From Flavobacteriaceae bacterium (GTDB lineage Bacteria; Bacteroidota; Bacteroidia; Flavobacteriales; Flavobacteriaceae): 7,452 nt of DNA. Below are positions 1 to 5,273 of this stretch, piece by piece. Position 1 is the stretch's first letter; the number at the start of each line of letters is the position of its first letter. Below the pieces are notes generated by a model, which worked only from the letters and a program-made list of their open reading frames with translations, did not search any database and was not told the DNA's origin. A program made the translations under genes and the position numbers. The DNA is taken from positions 1-7,452 of the forward strand of contig DAOVTC010000048.1 in the NCBI GenBank assembly GCA_030633285.1, in the 5' to 3' direction.

Positions 1-580
1 CACCAGCAAAAAGTCTAATATCTACAAACCCTGCTGGTATTGGGTAACTGGCTTCTATATAGGTAGAAAAAGATTGGACTCCATCTTCAGTTTTATCTGC
101 ACCTGCAAAATTGGTAGCCACAAATAGGTTTATCGGAAATTTTTCAAATCCTGAAAAAGATGCTGTGGCTTCAAATACATGACCGGTTCTATCACCGTAA
201 TCAAAGTAGTTGTTATTTCCAAGACGATCTACGGGAAAAAAGTAATCTGTAACAGTAAAAGATAAAAAATCAAGAGGTGAAATGGTAACATATAAATCAG
301 CTTCTTGTCCTTCCTGATCGCTTCCAATAGAATATGCTCCCCAAGCACCTATGCTAAACATACCTTTTGAATAGTTTATAGAAGGTTGTATGTTAGCGCC
401 ATTTCCTCCTAAATTGATTCCCCTCCAAATATAGCGTGATTGTAAACTTGCTCCGAAATCCCAGTTTGATGATTTTAAATTGTCAATATCCTCTTCTTGT
501 GAAAATCCTGTAAAAGAATTAATCAGAAATGATGTGACCAGATAGTATTTATATCTTGAGTATTTTTTTGTTTTCATCAT
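1..580 (-). CDS. TorF-like putative porin / outer-membrane beta-barrel protein (C-terminus outside window)
   Basis: The minus frame is open from the ATG at 580 to the left edge, giving 193 codons with no stop; the C-terminus is missing. The N-terminus (MMKTKKYSRYKYYLVTSFLI...) is basic then hydrophobic and ends in a signal-peptidase-like region near SFTGFSQ (residues 22-28), so the product is probably exported. The mature part shows alternating hydrophobic/aromatic beta-barrel strands. The segment WDFGASLQSRYIWRGINLGG (residues 40-59), followed by IQPSINYS and GAWGAYS, resembles the TorF/Gcw_chp putative porin family, as does the later VTDYFFP stretch. The role is probably outer-membrane diffusion or transport, substrate unknown. 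From memory, relatives in flavobacteria often sit beside ammonium transporter/P-II genes, but those are not visible here. ATG codons at 580 and 577 are both possible starts; the first is used. A matching promoter lies upstream. Confidence 0.72.
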   Translation of the reverse strand, partial: MMKTKKYSRYKYYLVTSFLINSFTGFSQEEDIDNLKSSNWDFGASLQSRYIWRGINLGGNGANIQPSINYSKGMFSIGAWGAYSIGSDQEGQEADLYVTISPLDFLSFTVTDYFFPVDRLGNNNYFDYGDRTGHVFEATASFSGFEKFPINLFVATNFAGADKTEDGVQSFSTYIEASYPIPAGFVDIRLFAG

Positions 581-623
581 CAATGTAAATTAATTTAAGG
601 TAGTATTTTGTAATTAATTAAAA

Positions 624-655
624 CAAATGTATATTAAAATGACTTATACCCCAAA
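624..655 (-). promoter_or_regulatory. Bacteroidetes sigma-A promoter for the porin-like gene
   Basis: On the minus strand a TTTG (-33 element, 655-652) is followed after exactly 20 nt by TACATTTG (-7 element TAnnTTTG, 631-624). This fits the known Bacteroidetes housekeeping consensus in both boxes and spacing. The inferred transcription start is near 617, leaving a leader of about 37 nt before the ATG at 580. The -33 element lies inside the first palindromic site (647-668), so that site is well placed to control this promoter. Confidence 0.7.
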
Positions 656-668
656 TAAAATAGGGGTA
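647..668. promoter_or_regulatory. Palindromic operator candidate 1 (TACCCC-N10-GGGGTA)
   Basis: Perfect 6-bp inverted arms TACCCC (647-652) and GGGGTA (663-668) flank an all-A/T 10-nt spacer. G/C runs are conspicuous in this very AT-rich region. The centre (657.5) is about 41 bp upstream of the inferred porin transcription start and covers its -33 element. That position is typical of class II activators such as CRP/FNR-type dimers, and would equally suit a repressor. The cognate regulator is not identified. Confidence 0.55.
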
Positions 669-699
669 AAAAATATATAAATACAATAAAAAGAATTAA

Positions 700-720
700 T
701 ACCCTATAAAAATAAGGGTA
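700..720. promoter_or_regulatory. Palindromic operator candidate 2 (TACCCT-N9-AGGGTA)
   Basis: Arms TACCCT (700-705) and AGGGTA (715-720) are perfect inverted complements around an A/T-only 9-nt spacer. The site closely repeats candidate 1; both fit TACCCY...RGGGTA. Its centre (710) is 52.5 bp from that of candidate 1, about five DNA helical turns, so dimers bound at both would face the same side of the helix. The spacer is 1 nt shorter than in candidate 1, which weakens a strict consensus. Confidence 0.5.
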
Positions 721-782
721 CAAAAATTAAAAGTATAGATATTATCAATTTATCAACAGATTTAATGGGGTTGGTAATTAAA

Positions 783-814
783 TTTGGAAATATGAAATTA
801 ATATAATATATTTG
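783..814 (+). promoter_or_regulatory. Bacteroidetes sigma-A promoter for the SPFH operon
   Basis: TTTG (-33 element, 783-786), a 20-nt spacer, then TATATTTG (-7 element TAnnTTTG, 807-814). The layout matches the divergent porin promoter exactly. The inferred start near 821 leaves a leader of about 28 nt before the ATG at 849. No equally good promoter was found in the gaps between the following genes, which supports one transcript from 849 to the terminator after 2966. Confidence 0.7.
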
Positions 815-833
815 TGATATCAATATAATATCA
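815..833. promoter_or_regulatory. Inverted repeat at the SPFH operon start site (TGATAT-N7-ATATCA)
   Basis: Perfect 6-bp arms TGATAT (815-820) and ATATCA (828-833) lie immediately downstream of the -7 box, over the predicted transcription start. A protein bound here would block initiation or early elongation. The ribbon-helix-helix protein encoded last in the operon (2799-2966) is a natural autoregulator candidate. Both arms are AT-rich, so chance is a real alternative. Confidence 0.35.
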
Positions 834-848
834 TAAAATTTATTTATC

Positions 849-1706
849 ATGAAACAAGAGAAAATTATTACGACATTTAATGGTTATTTATTTTTACTAG
901 CAGCTTTAATTTTTTTAGTGGTAGGTGTTTATGGGGCAATTTTTATAAGTAATGCATTCATTATCTCTATAGTAATTGGTGTATTTTTAATTCCGGGATT
1001 CTTTTTGGTAAATCCTAATACATCTAAAGTGCTTTTACTTTTTGGTAAATATATAGGTACAGTTAAAGATAATGGGTTTTTCTGGGCAAATCCTTTTTAT
1101 ACCAAAAGATTTATTTCATTAAGAGCTAGTAATTTTGATAGTGAGCGTGTAAAAGTTAATGACAAATTGGGTAATCCAATAATGATCAGTACTATTTTAG
1201 TTTGGAAAGTTAGAGATACTTATAAAGCAGCATTTGATGTTGATAACTACGAGAATTTTGTTAGAGTGCAATCAGACGCAGCAGTTAGAAAACTAGCGAG
1301 TTTATACCCTTATGATAATTTTGAAGATGATGGTAAAGATGAAGAAATTACTTTACGAGCAAGTGTTAATGAAGTGAGTTTAGCTTTAGAAAAAGAATTA
1401 TCTGAAAGATTATCAATGGCAGGTATTGAAGTATTAGAAGCCCGAATAGGTTATTTAGCCTATGCACAAGAAATTGCGAGTGCGATGTTAAAAAGGCAAC
1501 AAGCAACTGCTATTATTGCTGCACGACATAAAATTGTTGAGGGTGCAGTTAGTATGGTAGAAATGGCATTGGAAAAATTGAGTGAAAAAGAAATAATTAA
1601 ACTAGATGAAGAAAGAAAAGCAGCAATGGTTAGTAATTTGATGGTGATACTTTGTTCGGATAAAGATGCAACTCCTGTTGTTAATGCTGGTACTTTAAAT
1701 CACTAA
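849..1706 (+). CDS. SPFH/band-7 domain membrane protein (stomatin/prohibitin superfamily)
   Basis: The 285 aa product has two adjacent N-terminal hydrophobic helices (about residues 13-33 and 36-54) that anchor it in the inner membrane. An SPFH domain follows, opening with VNPNTSKVLLLFGKYIGT (54-71) and NPFYTKR (81-87) and running to about 200. Next is an Ala/Glu-rich helical, probably coiled-coil segment containing EIASAMLKRQQATAIIAARH (208-227) and the VEGAVSMVEMALEKL-type stretch. The protein ends in VVNAGTL, which resembles the usual C-terminus of this subgroup, so it appears full-length. SPFH proteins oligomerise and organise membrane microdomains or scaffold partner complexes; the client is unknown here. 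The ATG follows a good promoter and leader. It is first in a probable operon with two DUF4177-like proteins, a second membrane protein and an RHH DNA-binding protein. The family is clear; the cellular role is open. Confidence 0.9.
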   Translation: MKQEKIITTFNGYLFLLAALIFLVVGVYGAIFISNAFIISIVIGVFLIPGFFLVNPNTSKVLLLFGKYIGTVKDNGFFWANPFYTKRFISLRASNFDSERVKVNDKLGNPIMISTILVWKVRDTYKAAFDVDNYENFVRVQSDAAVRKLASLYPYDNFEDDGKDEEITLRASVNEVSLALEKELSERLSMAGIEVLEARIGYLAYAQEIASAMLKRQQATAIIAARHKIVEGAVSMVEMALEKLSEKEIIKLDEERKAAMVSNLMVILCSDKDATPVVNAGTLNH

Positions 1707-1766
1707 AAATGTTATACCTACTATTTATTATTTATTTAAGTACATTCATATAAATAAGTTGAACAA

Positions 1767-1931
1767 ATGAAAGAATATAAAATTATTGAAAAAGGTTTTT
1801 GGAAAAAAAATTCAGATCTCGAAGATACAATTAACCGGCATGCCAGAGAAGGGTGGGAAGTTAAAAGTGCTATTGGCGATGGTCATGGTAATTTTTCTAG
1901 AGTTATTTTAGAACGAGATAAATATAGGTAG
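1767..1931 (+). CDS. Small DUF4177-like protein, copy 1
   Basis: This 54 aa ORF starts MKEYKIIEKGFWKK and contains DLEDTINRHAREGWEVKSA (residues 17-35) and VILERDKYR at the C-terminus. The pattern of an N-terminal strand with EYKII, a helix ending in a Gly-Trp turn (GW 29-30), a strand, and a closing LERD strand matches the DUF4177 small-protein family, whose function is unknown. No signal peptide or membrane segment is visible, so it is probably cytoplasmic. It begins 60 nt after the SPFH gene and is followed 109 nt later by a paralogue with the same first seven residues. That similarity and the family fold argue that it is a real gene despite its size. Confidence 0.75.
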   Translation: MKEYKIIEKGFWKKNSDLEDTINRHAREGWEVKSAIGDGHGNFSRVILERDKYR

Positions 1932-2040
1932 TAAATGATAGGTTTTAATTGTATGTGATTTAATGGTATTTTTATACTCTTAAAATATTGTAATTCATAA
2001 CCATTCAAAAAATCATTAATACTAATCAATATTAAAAAAA

Positions 2041-2208
2041 ATGAAAGAATATAAAATCATCAAACAAACCGGAACTGCAGTTAAATCACAACAAAATTTT
2101 GAAGATTTAATAAATAGTTATGCTAAAATGGATTGGAAATTAATAAATATGTTTACTCACAGAGGAATTTTAAAAGCTGTAATTGAAAGGGATAAGAAAG
2201 AAGAATAA
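2041..2208 (+). CDS. Small DUF4177-like protein, copy 2 (diverged tandem paralogue)
   Basis: This 55 aa ORF starts MKEYKIIKQTG, contains NFEDLINSYAKMDWKLINM (residues 19-37) and ends AVIERDKKEE. It shares MKEYKII, ED.IN, the central Trp and the ERDK C-terminus with the 1767-1931 protein, but the family's Gly before Trp is Asp here and the middle has diverged. It is probably cytoplasmic and of unknown function, by the same family reasoning. It lies 36 nt upstream of the two-helix membrane protein gene. The start is preceded by an A-rich run (AATATTAAAAAAA), typical of Bacteroidetes translation starts without a Shine-Dalgarno. It arose by tandem duplication and may form heteromers with copy 1 (inference). 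Confidence 0.72.
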   Translation: MKEYKIIKQTGTAVKSQQNFEDLINSYAKMDWKLINMFTHRGILKAVIERDKKEE

Positions 2209-2244
2209 TTATTTTTTGATGCATAAATTATAGATTACAAATAG

Positions 2245-2784
2245 ATGAAAATTTTTAAAGAAACACAACGCTTTAATCAGTGGTGGCTTTTCACAATTGA
2301 AATAATTGTGTTATTGTTGGTAGTTTTTGATTTTTTTAAAGAATTTAATCAAATAAAAATGGGTAATAGTAATAAATCAATTATAATTTTAGCAGTAAGT
2401 GTCATATTTGTTGTTTTGACAATTGTTTTTATACATTCCTTAAAATTAAAAACAAGAATAGATGAAAAAGGTGTTTCGTATCAATTTTTCCCAGTTCATT
2501 TAAAGACAAGAATTATATTATGGACTGATCTATCAAAATGTTATGTGCGTAAATATTCTCCAATTACAGAATATGGAGGTTGGGGTATAAGAGGTTTAGG
2601 GAAAAAAAGATTAGTAGGTTTTAGAGGTAAAGGTAAGGCGTATAATATTAGAGGGAATATGGGAATTCAATTAGAATTTAGAAATGGAACTAGATTGTTA
2701 ATTGGTACTCAAAACTCTGAAAAAGTAAGATTGACGATAAATAATTATATCCATAAAATGAATAGTAATAATTCTATTGGATAA
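2245..2784 (+). CDS. Two-helix membrane protein with conserved soluble C-terminal domain (DUF6141-like)
   Basis: The 179 aa product has two hydrophobic helices (about residues 13-31 and 44-66) and then a basic, strand-rich soluble domain. The domain carries YVRKYSPITEYGGWGIR (100-116), KAYNIRGNMGIQLEF (131-145) and LLIGTQ (151-156). I recognise this motif set from conserved hypothetical membrane proteins and think it corresponds to DUF6141, but the family number is from memory. The domain pattern (ID.KGV.Y.FFP..., W.DL, then a GIQLEF...LLIGTQ strand pair and a C-terminal helix) resembles bacterial PH-like modules; this is inference. The soluble domain probably faces the cytoplasm, given its many Lys/Arg. 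It sits in the SPFH operon, 36 nt after the second DUF4177-like gene and 14 nt before the RHH gene, so it may be a client of the SPFH scaffold. Confidence 0.75.
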   Translation: MKIFKETQRFNQWWLFTIEIIVLLLVVFDFFKEFNQIKMGNSNKSIIILAVSVIFVVLTIVFIHSLKLKTRIDEKGVSYQFFPVHLKTRIILWTDLSKCYVRKYSPITEYGGWGIRGLGKKRLVGFRGKGKAYNIRGNMGIQLEFRNGTRLLIGTQNSEKVRLTINNYIHKMNSNNSIG

Positions 2785-2798
2785 TTATTAGATTTAAA

Positions 2799-2966
2799 AT
2801 GGCAAAGAAAAAGGCATTTGCATTACGAATTAATGAAGATATACTCAAAGCAGTTGAAAAATGGGCTGCTGATGAGTTTAGATCTACTAATGGTCAATTA
2901 GAATGGATGTTAAATAAATGCTTAAAAGATGCTAAAAGATTGACTAAAAAAAACGCTGAGAAATAA
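2799..2966 (+). CDS. Small ribbon-helix-helix (Arc/HicB-like) DNA-binding protein
   Basis: This 55 aa protein begins MAKKKAFALRINEDILKAVE. Residues 5-11 (KAFALRI) form the DNA-contacting beta ribbon, 13-27 helix A, and 30-47 helix B, with RSTNGQLEWMLNKCL typical of Arc/HicB-like folds. Family members dimerise through the ribbon and bind short operators as regulators. It is the last gene of the SPFH operon, 14 nt after the membrane protein gene, and ends 14 nt before the terminator hairpin. No toxin partner (HicA-like or other) lies beside it, so an antitoxin label would be unsupported. I recall similar RHH genes next to SPFH genes in other bacteria, suggesting a functional pair. Autoregulation at the palindrome at 815-833 is possible but inferred. 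Confidence 0.82.
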   Translation: MAKKKAFALRINEDILKAVEKWAADEFRSTNGQLEWMLNKCLKDAKRLTKKNAEK

Positions 2967-2980
2967 GTGTATTTATTATC

Positions 2981-3018
2981 AAAAAACTCCATTTATCAGT
3001 TGATGAATGGAGTTTTTT
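2981..3018. terminator. Bidirectional intrinsic terminator between converging operons
   Basis: Arms AAAAAACTCCATT (2981-2993) and AATGGAGTTTTTT (3006-3018) are perfectly complementary over 13 bp. The stem can extend inward by a G-T pair and three more pairs to a small AGTT loop (2998-3001). It ends in a T run on the plus strand and, because of the A run, in a T run on the minus strand as well. It lies 14 nt after the RHH stop (plus) and 17 nt after the S46 peptidase stop (minus), so one element can end both transcripts. Confidence 0.88.
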
Positions 3019-3035
3019 GTCACTAAGAATTAATT

Positions 3036-5249
3036 TTACTTTTTTGGATGAACTAAAGTCATTTCATCAATTAAATGAGTTGCTCCTGCATATTTATCAA
3101 TTATAAAAAGGACATAACGAATATCCACTGAGATGCTTCTTACAATATCAGCATCATAATACAGATCGCTCATAATACCTTCCCAGGTACCATCAAAAAG
3201 CAGACCTAGCAAATTACCATTTGCATCTACAACAGGACTGCCTGAATTACCTCCAGTTGTATGGTTTGTTCCTAAAAAGTTTATCGGCATTTTACCATTT
3301 TCACCATATTGACCGTAATCTTTAGCATAATATAAGTCACGTAACTTTTGTGGTACATCAAATTCATAATCACCTGGTTTGTATTTTTCCATTACACCTT
3401 TTAAATAGGTACTTGTGGTATAATACATACCATCTTTTGGCTCGTAACCTTTTACACGTCCGTAATTTGCACGTAAAGTAAAATTGGCATCAGGGTAAAA
3501 ACGATCATCAGGAAATACTTCCATTAACGCTTTCATATACTCTTTTTGAACTGCGTTTAACTCTATATTGATCTTTTGAAATTTGGGTTCGATCTTTGTA
3601 TAAAATATATTATGCATATCCTTGCCAAAAGTATAAGCTTTATCTTCATTGAGGTTTTTAATTACTTCTTCAGGTGTACCCGATAATAATTCCTTAGCCC
3701 CTTTTAAACTTGTAAATTTTGTATTTTGATAAATATCATTTGTCAATTTAGAAAAATCTACTTTCTTCATGTTTTGAGGAAGATATTCTTTTGGAATTTT
3801 TTGTGCATATAAACTTGTCAGGCTTTCAAATACCGGCTGATCCACTTTGGCACTGTAATTTTTGTATTTTTTTTCATAACCAGATAAAACTCTTTCTCGG
3901 GATTTATTAAAGGCTTCATCTCCACCTTTTTTATAGGCTTGTTCTAATTGAAAAGCACTAAATGTAATATTTAACAATTCTACATTTCTATAGGCAACTT
4001 CAATCCAGTAATCTCTTGCAAGAGAAACTTGCTCAATTTCTTTATAGAATTTTTCAAAATCAGATAACAAAGATTTGTACTGGTCTAGTTCTTTTTGATT
4101 AACTATTTTGCTGAATTCATTTTCTTTGATTTTCTTTTTTTGAATTGCATTTGTTTGATGGATACCTTGATCTTCACCTATCCATTTTTTCCAGTAGTTT
4201 GCAATGCCTGCATATTTTGAAGCGTATTGAATTCTTATTTTTTCATCGGCTTTCATATATTTATCTACAATCTTTAAGGCATTTTCTCTTATTTCAATTT
4301 TAGCTGGATTTAAAACATTAACAATCTGATCTACACCAACAGCAGGTAAATATTCATTGGTTCTTCCTGGAAAACCAAAAACCAAATTGAAGTCATTTTC
4401 TTCAACACCATCTAAAGATATTGGTAAAAAATGTTTTGGTTTATATGGAACATTATCTTTTGAATATTCTGCGGGACGGTTATTGGCATCGGCATAAATT
4501 CTAAACATGGAGAAATCTCCTGTATGACGAGGCCACATCCAGTTATCAGTATCCGAACCAAATTTACCTATAGATGTTGGTGGAGCACCTACCATTCTAA
4601 TGTCTTTATAAACTTCAGTAATAATTAAAAAATATTGATTTCCTTTATAAAAAGACTTAACATTGGCACTTTGCCACTCCTCTTTTACAGCAGATTTACT
4701 TACTTTTGAAATGTTCTGATTTATCAGTTTCATCTTGGCAGTCTCATCCATTTCATCGGTAATTCCGTTAAATATTTGAGAGGTTACATCATCAATCCTT
4801 TTTATAAAAGTAGCCTTTAATCCCGGTGATACAATTTCTTCATCGTAATTTTTTGCCCAAAAACCATCTTTTAAATAGTCGTGTTCAACTGTAGAATGAG
4901 ATTGAATCGTACTGTAACCACAATGGTGATTTGTCAATAGTAATCCATTAGGTGAAATAACTTCTGAGGTACATCCACCTCCAAAAATTGCAACAGCATC
5001 TTTTATACTTGAATTATTCGTATCCCAAATATCTTTGGCTGTAAGATTACTTCCTAATAATTTCATTTCATCTTCATTCATACCTTCTAAAAGAGAAGGG
5101 ATCCACATACCACCTTGGATCTCTTTAGCTTCGGCATCACTTAATATATGTGTTTTTTCAGGTTCAGTTACTTTGGTTGTTTCCTGTACCGTTTTACACG
5201 AAACAAGGCTTAGAAAAGCAAATAAAAAATAGAGTTTTAAATATTTCAT
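3036..5249 (-). CDS. S46 family dipeptidyl-peptidase, lipoprotein, DPP7-like P1 pocket
   Basis: The 737 aa product is a serine exopeptidase removing dipeptides from peptide N-termini. The N-terminus has a lipoprotein signal (LSLVSC, lipidated Cys18) and a linker of about 27 residues before GGMW (46-49), so it is membrane-anchored in the periplasm or at the surface. The chymotrypsin-like triad is His109 in TNHHCG (106-111), Asp245 in HTGDFS, and Ser669 in GGNSGSPV. Asn236-Trp237 in DTDNWMWP and Asp686 match the residues binding the substrate amino terminus. The helical domain between the two barrel halves is present and the length is normal for S46. Eighteen residues after the catalytic Ser is Gly687 (LFDGTWEG), as in DPP7, predicting preference for hydrophobic/aliphatic P1 rather than Asp/Glu. 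It is the second gene of an operon, 24 nt after its DPP11-like paralogue, which it otherwise resembles closely. Specificity is inferred from one pocket residue. Confidence 0.93.
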   Translation of the reverse strand: MKYLKLYFLFAFLSLVSCKTVQETTKVTEPEKTHILSDAEAKEIQGGMWIPSLLEGMNEDEMKLLGSNLTAKDIWDTNNSSIKDAVAIFGGGCTSEVISPNGLLLTNHHCGYSTIQSHSTVEHDYLKDGFWAKNYDEEIVSPGLKATFIKRIDDVTSQIFNGITDEMDETAKMKLINQNISKVSKSAVKEEWQSANVKSFYKGNQYFLIITEVYKDIRMVGAPPTSIGKFGSDTDNWMWPRHTGDFSMFRIYADANNRPAEYSKDNVPYKPKHFLPISLDGVEENDFNLVFGFPGRTNEYLPAVGVDQIVNVLNPAKIEIRENALKIVDKYMKADEKIRIQYASKYAGIANYWKKWIGEDQGIHQTNAIQKKKIKENEFSKIVNQKELDQYKSLLSDFEKFYKEIEQVSLARDYWIEVAYRNVELLNITFSAFQLEQAYKKGGDEAFNKSRERVLSGYEKKYKNYSAKVDQPVFESLTSLYAQKIPKEYLPQNMKKVDFSKLTNDIYQNTKFTSLKGAKELLSGTPEEVIKNLNEDKAYTFGKDMHNIFYTKIEPKFQKINIELNAVQKEYMKALMEVFPDDRFYPDANFTLRANYGRVKGYEPKDGMYYTTSTYLKGVMEKYKPGDYEFDVPQKLRDLYYAKDYGQYGENGKMPINFLGTNHTTGGNSGSPVVDANGNLLGLLFDGTWEGIMSDLYYDADIVRSISVDIRYVLFIIDKYAGATHLIDEMTLVHPKK

Positions 5250-5273
5250 TATTATTAATTTTAAGTTTCAGTT

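Noticed and set aside
1709..1753. 14-codon hydrophobic ORF (MLYLLFIIYLSTFI) 2 nt after the SPFH stop
   Set aside because: It could be a leader or membrane peptide, but AT-rich sequence readily encodes such residues and nothing else supports it.
1962..2005. AATGGT...ACCATT inverted repeat between the DUF4177-like genes
   Set aside because: The 6-bp arms are 32 nt apart, there is no T run, and the stem would be too weak for a terminator or attenuator.
2206..2220. TATTTTTTG near the stop of the second DUF4177-like gene as an internal -7 box
   Set aside because: It has one base too many for TAnnTTTG and no spaced upstream TTTG was identified, so an internal promoter is not supported.
849..2966. 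Toxin-antitoxin or known anti-phage defence system
   Set aside because: No nuclease, NTPase, protease or toxin domain is present in the five genes; only the RHH protein superficially suggests an antitoxin.
5035..5232. Plus-strand 65-codon open frame
   Set aside because: It lies antisense inside the 5' part of the S46 lipoprotein gene, has no promoter or recognisable motif, and is explained by codon composition of the real gene.
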